From Pseudomonadota bacterium (lineage in GTDB: Bacteria > Myxococcota_A > UBA796 > CAJQPC01): a stretch of DNA of 64,000 bases. Position 1 is the first letter of the stretch. Each line of letters opens with the position of its first letter. The notes below the pieces were generated by a model. The model was not told the DNA's origin. It ran no database searches and saw nothing but the letters and a program-made list of their open reading frames with translations. Positions 7,819 to 17,965 of the stretch are shown one piece after another. Where the stretch lies: contig JAAESX010000309.1 in the NCBI GenBank assembly GCA_024228935.1, forward strand, positions 1 to 64,000, written 5' to 3'. The position numbers and the translations under genes are program-made.

Positions 7819-8808
7819 CTACTCCTCGCAGTTCGGCTGCTTGGCGTACTCGACCGAGATCGCTGCGCCGTCGTTGGGCACGTTGTCCTCGTCGAACACC
7901 ACGGCGCTGCCGTCGAAGGACCAGCCGCTGACCATCACGCCCTCGACGCGGACGTCGAGCGTGTTCTCGACCGGGATCGCCGACAGCAGGAACGCTCGCT
8001 GGCCGCCGCTCTGGACGAACTCGTCCAGCAGGTGCTCGTCGTAGGAGCCCTGCCCGATCGCCGTGACCACGAGCTCGGGGTTCGACGGGTCGTTCGAGGT
8101 GACCCTCACGTAGACGACGTCCTCGTAGGCGTCGGCGGGCTCGTAGCGGACCACGACGTCCAGCGAGGTGCCGCTGGCCAGGTCGACGGGGACCGTGTCG
8201 CTCGCCGCGGAGAACTCGTCGCTGGCCGTCTCCCAGGCCACGCCGTCGACGGTCACGGGGCCGCTGCCGACGTTGGTCACCGTGAAGCTCGTGTCGACCG
8301 TGCAGCCGACCAGCACGACGCCGACGTCGATCGAGTCGGTGTCCACCTCGAGGCCGCCGCTGGAGAGCTCGCCGACCAGTCCGATCTCGAGCTCGGGGTC
8401 GAAGGGGTCGTCGCTCTCGATGTGGAGCGTGCCGGACTCGATGCCGGGCTCGACCGGCGTGAAGGTGACGGGCAGCTCGACGCTGTCGCCGGGGTCCACC
8501 ACGGGCCACTCGAGCGCGCTGACCGAGAAGGCCTCGCCCGCGGTGATGTCCACGTCGTCGACGTGCAGCTCGCAGTCGCCCTTGTTGTGGATCCACAGCG
8601 ACGCCGTGTGTTCCTCGGTCGTGCCGACCATGCCGAAGTCCAGCGTGTCGATCGAGCTGCCGTGTTCGTCCCGCAGGCTGATCCAGGGCTCACAGCCAGC
8701 CGCCGAGTCGCCCCAGAAGTCTCCGCTGTCCCACCAGACCCCGGTCTCCCAGGTCGGCTCGTTCCGGTTGCTACAGAACAGGCAGGACAAGATCAGTCCC
8801 CAGAGCAT
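7819..8808 (-). CDS. choice-of-anchor D lipoprotein
   Basis: A 329-residue surface lipoprotein. I start it at the ATG at 8808 so that the lipobox (GLILSC) is at the N terminus. Two immunoglobulin-like choice-of-anchor-D/ASPM-type repeats follow, each opening with a 'LDFGMVGTTEE' or 'IDVGVVLVGC' strand and ending in 'SDDP.DPEL' or 'SNDPSNPELVV'. A C-terminal domain (from FLLSAIPVENTLDV to the end) has FDED-VP and VEYA motifs. The same C-terminal domain ends the next gene upstream, so the pair are duplicates, and this copy has no VWA domain. No enzymatic function is apparent. Confidence 0.82.
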   Translation of the reverse strand: MLWGLILSCLFCSNRNEPTWETGVWWDSGDFWGDSAAGCEPWISLRDEHGSSIDTLDFGMVGTTEEHTASLWIHNKGDCELHVDDVDITAGEAFSVSALEWPVVDPGDSVELPVTFTPVEPGIESGTLHIESDDPFDPELEIGLVGELSSGGLEVDTDSIDVGVVLVGCTVDTSFTVTNVGSGPVTVDGVAWETASDEFSAASDTVPVDLASGTSLDVVVRYEPADAYEDVVYVRVTSNDPSNPELVVTAIGQGSYDEHLLDEFVQSGGQRAFLLSAIPVENTLDVRVEGVMVSGWSFDGSAVVFDEDNVPNDGAAISVEYAKQPNCEE

Positions 8809-8838
8809 CGGCGTTCTCCTCGAGGGCCAGTATGAACG

Positions 8839-8868
8839 CAAAACGGCGCCCCCGGGTGGGGACGCCGT
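8839..8868 (-). terminator. intrinsic terminator
   Basis: On the minus strand the arms ACGGCG-T-CCCC and GGGG-G-CGCCGT form a stem of ten paired bases with one mismatch and a four-base loop. A run of four T follows directly. It lies between the two choice-of-anchor-D lipoprotein genes, so they are probably separate transcription units. Confidence 0.7.
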
Positions 8869-8902
8869 CCTGGTGTCGTGTCAGCCCCGGAGGGCACTCG
8901 GC

Positions 8903-10534
8903 TCAGCCGTCACAGTCGCCGTAGAGCGCGTAGTACACCTGGATGGTCGAGCCACCCTCGGGCACGTAGTCCTCGTCGAAGTCGATGCTGTTGTCGACCG
9001 CGTTGTAGGTCCAGCCGACCGTCGTGGGAATACCGTTGACCGTGACCTCGAGGGTCTCCGGCACCGGGATGTCCGTCAACTCGAAGCTGGTCAGGTCAGC
9101 AGCGGAGCCCTCGGCGAGCGCCTCGAGGTGCGAACCGAAGTCCGTCGCGCAGATGCTGAGGAAGAGACCGCCGGTGGCGACCGTCGCCTCGTAGAAGCCC
9201 GTGTACGCCGAGTTCGAGCCACAGCCCGTCGGGTAGTCACCGCCGATGGCGTGCATGACCACGTCGTCGGTGTCGTCCTTCATGCTCTGGAAGAGCGAGA
9301 CGTAGTAGGTGTACGGGTTGACCGACTGCTCGGGCTCATCCGACACACCGACCAGCGAGAGCGTGGCGTCCTCGCGGTAGAAGCCGTCGTTGCAGCCACC
9401 GGTCTGGATGTTGGCGGTCTTGAGGCCGGCCTCGAGCAGCATGAACGCACGCTCGGTGTTCGACCCGTAGGAGTTGCAGTAGACGCCGCTGTACTGCTCA
9501 CACAGCATCGTGGCGAAGACCGTCTCCTGGTCCGTGACCGACATCGTGTTGTCGATGTAGGGCTGGGTACCGGCCGGGTAGTTGATGCAACCGTCGTCCT
9601 CGGTGATCACACCGACGTGGTAGGCGGCGTCCATCGCGGACAGCGTGGTGACGAACGTGCCGAAGTTGGACTCGACGTTCGCGACGTCGTCCCACATCGA
9701 GCAGGACCAGTCGACCGCGAACAGGATGTCCGTCTCGCCGTTGATGGGCTGCTCGAACACATCGGTGTTCTCGCCGGCCAGGGCGCCGTTTCCGTTCTGC
9801 GTGGCGCGAGCGGTCGGCTGGGCCGGGTCGTTGCTGTAGATCTGCAGGTACGCGATGTCCTGGTACTCATCGAGCGGGCGGTAGTCGATCCACACCTCGA
9901 CGCCGTTGCCGGGGACGATCTGCCAGGCCTCGGCATCGATGTCGCCGTTCGTGGCGATGTCCGGCTCGAACGCGAAGTCCGTGGAGCCGGTCGAGTACAG
10001 GAACTCGTCGATGAAGAGGTCGTCGTTTCCGACGTTGGAGATGGTGACCGGGAGGAGCGACTCACAGCCGATGTACATCGTGCCGAAGTCGTACTCGCTC
10101 GGGTTCACGTCGATGATCGGCGCGATGCCCTGGCCCGTCAGGGGCACCTCGGCGGTCGGCGTGTCGGGGTCGTTGCTGTCGATCAGCACGCTCGCCGCGT
10201 AGTCCGCCGCCGTCTCGGGCGTGAACGTGACGGTGAACTCGGTGTTCGAGCCCGCGGGGATCAGGACGGAGGCGACGGGACCCAGGTCGTAGGGCGCGTC
10301 GACGTCTGACAGGCGGATCTCCGTGATCCGAAGGTCGGCGTCGCCGTTGTTCAGGATCGTGATCGGGATGGTCAGGCTCTCGCGGTCACCCACCTCGAGC
10401 TGTCCGAAGTCGTAGGAGACCGGGTCGGTCGCGATGTCGGGGACGCGGTCGTCCTCGATCCCGGTGAAGTTCTCAGTGTCTCCGACCAGCTCGTAGTCGG
10501 TGCAGCCGAGGCCGGCGGCGAGCAGCATGATCAT
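8903..10534 (-). CDS. VWA-domain lipoprotein with choice-of-anchor D repeats
   Basis: A 543-residue surface lipoprotein. I start it at the ATG at 10534 (MIMLLAAGLGC lipobox); a GGGAG ribosome site precedes it. Two choice-of-anchor-D repeats (YDFGQLEVGD..., YDFGTMYIGC...) come first. A von Willebrand type A domain follows, with the metal-site motif DWSCS (variant of DxSxS) after ETDILFAV. Then comes the C-terminal domain shared with the neighbouring lipoprotein (LTDIPVPETLEV...FDEDYVP...VYYA). The VWA domain suggests metal-dependent protein adhesion. Homologues are frequent in Myxococcota surface proteins; the function is not known. Confidence 0.85.
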   Translation of the reverse strand: MIMLLAAGLGCTDYELVGDTENFTGIEDDRVPDIATDPVSYDFGQLEVGDRESLTIPITILNNGDADLRITEIRLSDVDAPYDLGPVASVLIPAGSNTEFTVTFTPETAADYAASVLIDSNDPDTPTAEVPLTGQGIAPIIDVNPSEYDFGTMYIGCESLLPVTISNVGNDDLFIDEFLYSTGSTDFAFEPDIATNGDIDAEAWQIVPGNGVEVWIDYRPLDEYQDIAYLQIYSNDPAQPTARATQNGNGALAGENTDVFEQPINGETDILFAVDWSCSMWDDVANVESNFGTFVTTLSAMDAAYHVGVITEDDGCINYPAGTQPYIDNTMSVTDQETVFATMLCEQYSGVYCNSYGSNTERAFMLLEAGLKTANIQTGGCNDGFYREDATLSLVGVSDEPEQSVNPYTYYVSLFQSMKDDTDDVVMHAIGGDYPTGCGSNSAYTGFYEATVATGGLFLSICATDFGSHLEALAEGSAADLTSFELTDIPVPETLEVTVNGIPTTVGWTYNAVDNSIDFDEDYVPEGGSTIQVYYALYGDCDG

Positions 10535-10638
10535 GGGGGTCTCCCAGGGTGTTCTTGAATGCGCCTGACTATACGCGCGTGAGTCGGGGGGTGTGACAGC
10601 GAAATCCAAATTCCGCAGAACGCACCCAGGGGGCCGTT

Positions 10639-12594
10639 CTACCGGACGATCGTGCCGGGATCCACCGCCTCGGTGGTGGAGACCATTGCAACCCCCGTGC
10701 CAGACCCGGCGGCCAGGAGCATTCCCTGGCTTTCAACGCCGCGAAGCTGAGCGGGGGCGAGGTTCGCCACGACCACGACCTGGAGTCCGACCAGGTCCGA
10801 GAGGGCGTAGCGGGCGGCGATGCCGGCCACGATCTGGCGAGGCTTCTCCTCGCCGACGTCGACCTGAAGCACCAGCAGACGATCTGCGTCGGGGTGAGGC
10901 TCGGCGCTGAGGACCTTGCCCGCCTTCAGCTGGACCTTCTGGAAGTCGTCGAAGGTGATCTCCTGCACCACCACCGGCTCCTTCTTCTTCTTCTTGGACT
11001 TCTTCTTCTTCTTGGCGGGGGCCGGCGGCTCGACCAGCGCGAGCGCTGCAGCGATCTGCTCGGGCAGCTCGAGCATCCGCGGGAACAGCGGGTCGCCCAC
11101 GGACACGGACGCGCCCGTCTCGAGCCCATCCAGGCTCCAGGTCAGGGCCGGTGTGGAGCCAAGGCGGTCGAGGAGGGACGCCGACTTGTTCGGGCAGAAC
11201 GGTGCGAGCAGGACCCCCAGCACGCGGCAGACCTCGAGGCTCCGGCGCAGCACGCCAGCCAGGCGCTCGGTGTCCCCGTCCTTGTTCAGGGCCCAGGGCT
11301 CCTGCTCCTGGACGTACTCATTGCCGGCCACGGCCACGCGCAGCAGACCGTCGACCGCATCCTTGTAGGCGACGCTCTCGACCCCGGCGTCGAACGCGGC
11401 GACCCCGGCGGCCACCTCGGCGGCCAGCGCGTCGTCGGCCTCGGTGTTCGCGTCGAGCGCGGGCACCTTGCCCCCGAGCCACTTGGCGTTCATCGAGAGC
11501 GCGCGGTTGGCGAGGTTGCCGATCTTGTTGGCGAGGTCGGCGTTGTAGCGGAGCTGGAAGCCCTTGTGGCTGAAGTCGCCGTCGCCGCCGAAGGCCTTCT
11601 CGGCCATCAGCACGTACCGGACCGAGTCGGCGCCGTACGCGTCGACGAGCAGGTGCGGGTCGACCACGTTCCCGAGCGACTTGCTCATCTTCTGGCCCTC
11701 GACCGTCCACCAGCCGTGGGCGTAGAGGCAGTCCGCCACCGGCAGGTCGAGCGCGAAGAGCATCGTCCCCCAGTAGATCGTGTGGGTCGTCAGGATGTCC
11801 TTGCCCAGGAGCTGGTAGTCGGCGGGCCAGCGAGCGCGGAAGGCCTCGTCGTCGCGGCGGTACCCGACGGCGCTCACGTAGTTCAGGAGCGCGTCGAACC
11901 AGACGTACGTGACGTAGTCGTGGTCGAACGGGACCTCGATTCCCCAGGCCAGGCGGGACTTCGGGCGGGTGATGCAGAGATCCCCGACCTCCTTCTTCAA
12001 GGCACCCAGCAACTCGTTGCGGCGGGCCTCGGGTCGGATCCAGTCGGGGTTCGCGGCCACGTGCTCGCGGAGCTGGTCCGCGTACTTGCCCATGTCGAAG
12101 AAGTAGTTCTCCTCGGCGATCCACTCGACGGGGAGACCGGACGCCGGGCAGAGCTTGGTGCCCTCGGGGCCGTCGACGACGTCCTTCTCGGTCCAGAACC
12201 GCTCCTCGCTGGTCGAGTACCAGCCCTCGTACGACTTCTTCGTGATGTCCCCGCGGTCGTACAGCGCCTGCAGCGTCTCCTGGACGACCTCGGTGTGCCG
12301 CGACTGGGTCGTGCGGATGAAGTCGTCGTGGCTGATGTCGAGCCGCTCCCAGATCTTCTGGAAGCGCTGGCAAAGCTCGTCGACGTGGGTCTGGGGCGAC
12401 AGTCCCCGCTTGTGGGCAGCGCGCAGCACCTTCTGTCCGTGCTCGTCGGTGCCCGTGAGGAAGTGCACGTCGTGGCCCTTCAGGCGCCGCCAGCGCGCGA
12501 CGACGTCGGCGGCGACGGTCGTGTAGGCGTGCCCGATGTGGGGCGCGTCGTTGACGTAGTAGAGCGGCGTCGTGATGTAGAAGGTGTCGGCCAT
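10639..12594 (-). CDS. metG: methionyl-tRNA synthetase
   Basis: A 651-residue class I synthetase charging tRNA-Met. It starts MADTFYITTPLYYVND with the HIGH-type motif PHIGHAYTT and carries KMSKSLGN for ATP. The connective region lacks the canonical pair of CxxC zinc knuckles. The helical anticodon domain is followed by a Lys-rich linker (five Lys, Ser, five Lys). A C-terminal OB-fold tRNA-binding domain (about 545-651) contains AGKVLSAEPHPDADRLLVLQ. I use the ATG at 12594. The open frame continuing upstream to 13269 is antisense to another gene and has no synthetase homology. A weak promoter candidate is noted upstream. Confidence 0.97.
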   Translation of the reverse strand: MADTFYITTPLYYVNDAPHIGHAYTTVAADVVARWRRLKGHDVHFLTGTDEHGQKVLRAAHKRGLSPQTHVDELCQRFQKIWERLDISHDDFIRTTQSRHTEVVQETLQALYDRGDITKKSYEGWYSTSEERFWTEKDVVDGPEGTKLCPASGLPVEWIAEENYFFDMGKYADQLREHVAANPDWIRPEARRNELLGALKKEVGDLCITRPKSRLAWGIEVPFDHDYVTYVWFDALLNYVSAVGYRRDDEAFRARWPADYQLLGKDILTTHTIYWGTMLFALDLPVADCLYAHGWWTVEGQKMSKSLGNVVDPHLLVDAYGADSVRYVLMAEKAFGGDGDFSHKGFQLRYNADLANKIGNLANRALSMNAKWLGGKVPALDANTEADDALAAEVAAGVAAFDAGVESVAYKDAVDGLLRVAVAGNEYVQEQEPWALNKDGDTERLAGVLRRSLEVCRVLGVLLAPFCPNKSASLLDRLGSTPALTWSLDGLETGASVSVGDPLFPRMLELPEQIAAALALVEPPAPAKKKKKSKKKKKEPVVVQEITFDDFQKVQLKAGKVLSAEPHPDADRLLVLQVDVGEEKPRQIVAGIAARYALSDLVGLQVVVVANLAPAQLRGVESQGMLLAAGSGTGVAMVSTTEAVDPGTIVR

Positions 12595-12618
12595 CTCGGA
12601 ACCCCGGAAAGTCCGCGC

Positions 12619-12647
12619 TGAGTAGTCGCGCACCCCCTGCTGGGCAA
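12619..12647 (-). promoter_or_regulatory. possible sigma-70-type promoter of metG
   Basis: On the minus strand TTGCCC (12642-12647) and TACTCA (12619-12624) are separated by 17 bases, about 25 bases before the metG ATG. It lies in the 82-base divergent gap. Only partial match to consensus. Confidence 0.3.
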
Positions 12648-12676
12648 GGTCTGCGGGCCGCGATAGCGCAGCGGCC

Positions 12677-13531
12677 ATGGTCTCCGCACTCGGCTTTTCC
12701 CATGGCGCGTTCGACCCCGGCCGGCCCGGGCGGCTCTGCCGTGGGCGTGAGCGCTGGATCCGCGCCTGGGAGCAGGACGACCTGCCCAAGCTGCACCGGG
12801 TGGTCATCAGTGGCGCCCGTTTCTCCGATGACTCGGCGCGGGACGCGAAGCGCGGCCTGAACTGCTCGGGCGTCGCGATGGGCGAGCTGGTCCTGTCGCT
12901 GTTCCCCGGCTCGAAGCTGGTCGCCTTCCGCGAGGAAGGGGAGCTCGGACGGGTCCCGGCCGCGGTCGGCGAGGACGACGAGCAGCAGTTCCTGAGCCCT
13001 CGCCGGGGTGGTCGCTGGTTCGACCCCAGCCAGCGCTGGCGCCTGCCGATCGAGAGCGCCGAGCAGCTCGACGAGCTCCTGCTCGATGACAACGTCGACG
13101 GCTTCTTGGTCGACGCCGGCGATCCGCTCTCCCCCGAGCTCGAGGAGGCGCTGTACCTGCTCTCGGGCATGGGCGACGCCTCGCTGATGCCCGCCCGCCG
13201 GTTCCAGCCGGTCGGCCTGGCCGAGGTCCTGTCGCACGTCGACGCGCTCATCTGTGTGCACCTCGACAAGCACGGTCCCGCCTTGGCGATCTACACCGCC
13301 GAGCCGATCGATCTCACCGAGGCCATCGTGGCCGGGGTCGAGGCCGCCGGGTCGCTGGCCGTGCCGTTCACCATCCCGCCGATGCTGGCGCGGTGGGACC
13401 GAGCCCTCCAGGAGCTCCGCGTCACCTGGATGCGCACACGAGAGGATGAGTTCCCCGTTCCGCCGGCCGACGAGCCGACGAGGTGGAGCCGCCTAGGTCG
13501 ACGTGTCGCTGGGAGTCAGGGCGAGGAGTAG
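12677..13531 (+). CDS. uncharacterised protein
   Basis: A 284-residue, probably cytosolic protein that I do not recognise. It has balanced acidic and basic composition, no signal peptide and no membrane helix. The middle part contains alternating strands and acidic helices (ESAEQLDELLLDDNVDGFLVDAGD, PLSPELEEALYLLSGMGDASLMPARR). The C-terminal part has VLSHVDALICVHLDKHGPALAIYTAEP and a Trp/Arg-rich helix. It is divergent from metG. Its last 39 bases overlap the 3' end of the convergent broken kinase gene. Codon composition and the lack of a better frame support it over the antisense frame. Confidence 0.65.
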   Translation: MVSALGFSHGAFDPGRPGRLCRGRERWIRAWEQDDLPKLHRVVISGARFSDDSARDAKRGLNCSGVAMGELVLSLFPGSKLVAFREEGELGRVPAAVGEDDEQQFLSPRRGGRWFDPSQRWRLPIESAEQLDELLLDDNVDGFLVDAGDPLSPELEEALYLLSGMGDASLMPARRFQPVGLAEVLSHVDALICVHLDKHGPALAIYTAEPIDLTEAIVAGVEAAGSLAVPFTIPPMLARWDRALQELRVTWMRTREDEFPVPPADEPTRWSRLGRRVAGSQGEE

Positions 13532-16500
13532 CTCCGTCGCGTTGGCGTCGTCGTTGCGACCGAGCTGTCGGTACCGGTCGAGCGCGAACTGCAGCGCGAA
13601 CCGAGCCCGCCTGGGGTCGAGCTTCAGCATCTCCTTGCCTGCAGTGAGGAAGGAGTCGGCGAAGTCGTTGTCCGAGAACGGCTGGACTGCGTAGCGGCTG
13701 CGGAAGCCGTGGACGGTGCGGTCCCAGAGCGCCAGATCTCCGAGACGAGCGGCGACCTCGAACATGAGGCCGCGGGCAAAAGTCTCCGGGTACAGGCCGT
13801 AGGTGCGCTGGGCGCCGACGATGGCCTCGTCGAGGACCTCCTTGGCTCGCCGGACGTCGCCCTCTGCCAGCAGGACGAGCGCCAGGTTCGTGAGCGTCAC
13901 GAACTCGCTGCTGGTCTTGAGCTTGCGGCAGACCTGGGCCGCCTCCTCGTAGCAGGCCAGCGCCGTGGCGTGATCGCCCGAGAGTCGGGCCACCTCGCCG
14001 CGGTCGTTGAGGTTGCGTGCCCACGAGAAGCCCTCGGTGTCGCCGAACTGGAGCAGCAGCTCCTTCGCTTCGTCGGAGTGTGCGCGCGCGGCCTCGATGT
14101 CCTTGCTCGCGAACGCGGCGATGTTCGCGATCGAGAGGACCTGGGCGCGCTGGTAGGGGTCGTCCCCCGCGGCATCGAGGGCCTCGTCGACGTGCCACTT
14201 CGCCATCTCGTGCTGCCCGCTAAGCGCCATCGACTGGGACAGGAGCGCATGCAGGTCATGCGTCGGCCAGCGATCGCTTCAGCAGGGCCTTGTTGCCCTC
14301 GGCCGCCTTGCCCAGCTCCCAGCTGTTGTGCAGGACGACGAGCCGGCGCCGGGCGCAGTCGAAGCGATGGGTCGAGCCAGCGGGGGTCGCCGCCAGGTCC
14401 ATGCTGTGCTCGGCGCGGTCGCACAGGTGCACGCTGCGGGCGTAGTCCTCGACCTGGCAGCGCTTCTTTGCGGCGGCGATCAGCAGGGGACGGCGTCGGC
14501 GTGGCGGCCGGCCTCGGCCAGGAACAGCCCCTTTCGCTCGTCGTCGAGTCCGTCGACCTTCGCGCAGGCGGCGTTCATCGACGCCCAGTCCCGCTCGCGC
14601 AGCCGATCGACCAGCAGCTCGCGGACGAGTGCCTCCTGGAAGACCCAGCCGTCTTCGTCGCGCCCCGCGAGTCCGGCCAGCAGCAGCTCCTCGAAGCCCG
14701 CGTCGTTGGCGGCGAGGCCGACATGGGTGCACGCCTGCTCCCACTCGTCGCGGCGAGGACGGGACTCCAGCAGGGCGCCCAGCTCGAGCGCTCGCGTCTC
14801 CTCCTCGTCGAGCACCGCGAGAAGGGGCTCCAGGCGCTCGGTCCACATCCCGCGCAGGCCGTCCGGGAAACGGATGGGCGCCCCCGGGCGTACTCGGGGT
14901 TCCCGGCGGCCCGGAACTCCAGGTCGCCAGCCAGGCCCTCGTCCAACGCCAGAAGCCCGCGTACCAGCAGGTGGCTCGCGTCCGCGTCGAGCGGCTTGAC
15001 CGGCTCGTGCGAGGCGCCGTCCAGCTCGATGAGCTTCTCGATGGCCGGTGTGAGCGCCTCGACCGTGAGCACGACCAGGACCGGCATCGGCTGGACCGAG
15101 CGGTTGCGCACCACCCGACGGGCGAACGAGGCCGCCTCGACCGCGTCCGCGCAGTCATCGAGCAGCAGCACCACAGGCCGGGAGCGACCCACATCGGCCA
15201 GCGAGCCCTGCAGCTCGGGGATGCGGTTCCGCGGATCGGCGGACTTCCCGAACTCCCGGCAGAGCAGCGCCGTGATGTCGTCTTCGGCCGCGTAGTGGAC
15301 CGCCAGGAATCGCGCGGCCCCGAGTTCGGCGGCTCGCCGGCCCAGCCAGGTCGCCAGGCGGGTCTTCCCGACGCCGCTGACGCCGGACAGGACGACGGCC
15401 CGGGCCTGGCCGTCGGCGTCGAGGTCCCGCAGCGTGTCCCAGAGTCGGTCGCGCAGCTGGTCGCGCCCGACGTACGGCATCGTGCGGAGGCCGAACAGGC
15501 TGCTGCCGGCGTCGTGCAGGAGCCGAACTGGTCGCGCCACCAGCGGAGCGCGCCAGCCACGGGGCGTGGGCGGCCGGGTCCAGCGCGGAGTGCTGTCCGA
15601 CGTCGGCGAGTCGAGCGCGTCCTCGAAGTCGGGCGCCGACATGACGGGCAGCGCGGCGAAGGTCTGGAACGCAAAGGTCTCGGCGCCACCCAGGCCGAGG
15701 TCGATGGTGGTGCGCTCGAAGTCCACGGCCTCGCCGAGCGACAGCAGCGCCCAGGCCGCATCGGCGGCGTGCTCGAAGCGGCCCAGCGCGGTCTTGCTCA
15801 GGAGCTGCCGGACCCAGGCTTCGAAGCCTGCCGGCACGCGGATGCGGGGCTTGAAGACACCCGGCCGGGTCTGCATGTGGTCTCGTCGGAGCTCGGCAGC
15901 CGAGGGGCCGCCGAACACGCGCCTTCCGCACGCCAGCTCCCAGCCGAGGCAGCCCAGGGCGTAGAGATCGCTCCAGGGACCGATGCGGGAGCCGTCGCTG
16001 CCGAACTGCTCGGGCGCCATGTACTGCGGGGTCCCGGCGATTCGCTGGCGGCGTGCGGCCTGCAGGACGGAGATGGCCTGGGCCAGCCCGAAGTCCGTGA
16101 GCTTGAGCCCCGGCCGGTAGTCGCCCCTCTTGCAGTGCAGCAGGTTGCCGGGCTTCAGATCGAGGTGCACGACGCCGTGGGCATGGGCGTGGGCCAGCGC
16201 GTCGAGGACCGCCAGCAGCAGCCCGCGAAGGCCTGACCAGTCCCGAGGCGCCGGGCGGTTGTCCAGGCTCCCGCCGCTGGCGTACTCGGTGACCAGGTAT
16301 GGGCAGCCCGCCGGGAGTCGACCACCGCTCGCATCCGAGGTGGCCTGGTCGACCTAGCCGTGGTCGAAGACCCGGACGATGCCGGGGTGGTCGAGGCGCG
16401 TCACCGACTCGACCTCGCGCAGGAAGGCGGTCCGGAAGCGCTCTTCGGCGACCACGTGCGGCTTGATCATCTTGACCGCCACGCGCAGCCCGGAGTGGCT

Positions 16501-16584
16501 GTGCCGGCCGCGCCAGACCTCGCCCATGCCGCCCTCGCCGACGCGTCGGTCGAGGTGGAACGGACCGAGGTCGATCCGCTTCAC
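13493..16584 (-). pseudogene. broken Ser/Thr kinase - AAA ATPase - TPR protein
   Basis: The parts are in order. First is a kinase N-lobe with glycine loop GEGGMGEVWRG and AVKMIKP, then a TAG stop at 16354-16356 in the same frame. The kinase resumes with VVHLDLKPGNLL and LTDFGLAQ. A STAND/AAA module follows, with Walker A GVSGVGKT and Walker B VVLLLDD. Near 14880-14893 the frame changes to the segment from MWTERLEPLLAV on. It changes again at the G run 14486-14489 (LLIAAAKKRCQVEDYARS...). A third change near 14258-14266 leads into TPR-like helices ending ALTPSDTST. So there is one stop and three shifts in about 3.1 kb. The GTG start at 16584 overlaps the sulfatase stop (GTGA). An intact ancestor would be a typical myxobacterial predator-type signalling kinase of about 1030 residues. 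Confidence 0.85.
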
Positions 16585-17915
16585 TGGCAGGGCGTCCCGG
16601 GCGTGGCGTCCGCGTCGACGTAGCCGAGCTCGCGCAGCATCTGGAACAGCGACGGATCCGAGATGGCCAGGGGGTTGAGCGGCACGGGCGCGTCGAACGA
16701 ACCGCGTGTCTGGTAGAGCGACTCCTGGAGCGTGGCGACGCGGTTCTGCACGTCGTCGTCGGCCTGCGCGGACTCGATGCCGTCGGGCCCCAGCTCCCAC
16801 AGATTGGCGGTCTTCGTGGCGGGGTGGAGCACCAGGCGTTCGCTCCGCGTCACGATGCTCAGGCTCTCCGGGCCGTACAGGATGTCGTCCATCACGGCGA
16901 AGTCCGCGCCCAGCGCGCCCGCGACGCCTCGGGCCTGGTCCATCAGCTGCCCACCGTTGTCCCAGAGCATCTGGCTGACCGCGACAGCTGGGACGATGGA
17001 CTCCTTCTTCCCGGGGACCACGCCCGGCGCCTTCACGATGAGGGGGACGTGGGTGACGGGGGAGCGCAGCGTGTGGCCGTGCTCGTACCGGCCCTGCTCC
17101 CAGAACTCCTCGCCGTGGTCCGAGGTGAGGACGAACGTCGTGTCGTCCCACCGGCCGCGGGACTTCAGCCCGTCCACGAGCGACTGGATGGCGGCGTCCG
17201 ACTGCAGCACCTCCTCGTGGTAGGCGGCGCGGATGTACTGGATGTCCTCAGCCGGGGGCGGCGGGAGCATCCCGCTCATCAGCCCGTAGTGGATGTTGTC
17301 GGCGAACGGGACCTCGACGTCGTGCGGCAGGCCCTTGGTGAACGTGCCGGCGAACGGGGCCTCGGGGGCATAGTTCGCGTGGGGCTCCATGATGTGGACG
17401 AGCATGAACGCCGGACCGTCGTCCTCGTCGAGCCAGGCCAGCGCCAGGTCCACCGTCTCCTGGGCGGTGCGATGGCCGATCGGCGCCGCCCCCTCGTAGT
17501 CGTACACGTCGAAGCTGCCGTTCAGCCCGAACGCGGGGGCCAGGAAGCCGTTGTTGATCCAGGCGCCGGTGCGGTAGCCGCGGCCTCGCCAGACCGAGGG
17601 GAGCGTGGGCACGTGGTCGGGCAGCCGGCCGAAGCAGGCCGTGTTGGTGGCCGATCGGATGACGCGGTGCTCCCACGACGGCTGGCCCGTGAGGAGCGTC
17701 GTCGTCGAGGCCAGGGTCCAGCTCGACGAGCTGTAGGCGCGGTCGAACCACGCGGCCTCGGTCTCGACCAGGGTGTCGAGGTTCGGCGTGCTGTCGAAGT
17801 CGGATCCTGCGAACCCCATCGCGTCGGCGCGGAGCGTGTCCACGATCACGAGGACGACGTCGGGCTCGGGCTCGGTGGAGCAGGAGCAGCCGAGAAAAAG
17901 CGACAACAGCAGCAT
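16581..17915 (-). CDS. sulfatase/alkaline-phosphatase fold lipoprotein
   Basis: A 444-residue lipoprotein (lipobox LFLGC after a ten-residue uncharged signal). It has the alkaline phosphatase superfamily core: VVLVIVDTLRADA (first metal Asp), and later LTSDHGEEFWEQGRYEHGHT with Asp-His metal ligands. The usual Cys/Ser-x-Pro-x-Arg motif for formylglycine is absent. The aligned segment SSSWTLASTTTLLTG offers only Ser or Thr. It is therefore probably a phosphodiesterase, phosphotransferase or FGly-independent hydrolase rather than a classical sulfatase. Its stop overlaps the start of the broken kinase gene. A paralogue is encoded at 53667-54923. Confidence 0.85.
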   Translation of the reverse strand: MLLLSLFLGCSCSTEPEPDVVLVIVDTLRADAMGFAGSDFDSTPNLDTLVETEAAWFDRAYSSSSWTLASTTTLLTGQPSWEHRVIRSATNTACFGRLPDHVPTLPSVWRGRGYRTGAWINNGFLAPAFGLNGSFDVYDYEGAAPIGHRTAQETVDLALAWLDEDDGPAFMLVHIMEPHANYAPEAPFAGTFTKGLPHDVEVPFADNIHYGLMSGMLPPPPAEDIQYIRAAYHEEVLQSDAAIQSLVDGLKSRGRWDDTTFVLTSDHGEEFWEQGRYEHGHTLRSPVTHVPLIVKAPGVVPGKKESIVPAVAVSQMLWDNGGQLMDQARGVAGALGADFAVMDDILYGPESLSIVTRSERLVLHPATKTANLWELGPDGIESAQADDDVQNRVATLQESLYQTRGSFDAPVPLNPLAISDPSLFQMLRELGYVDADATPGTPCQ

Positions 17916-17965
17916 GGGCGGAAGCGTATCCCGGCTGTCTCGGCGGGGGCGGTTAGGGAGCGGGC

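Noticed and set aside
8168..10309. A 713-codon plus-strand frame
   Set aside because: It is antisense to the two choice-of-anchor-D lipoproteins, which have clear domains and signals.
16354..16356. TAG in the kinase as a read-through or pyrrolysine codon
   Set aside because: It lies in a loop of a gene that also has three frameshifts; simple decay or read error explains it better.
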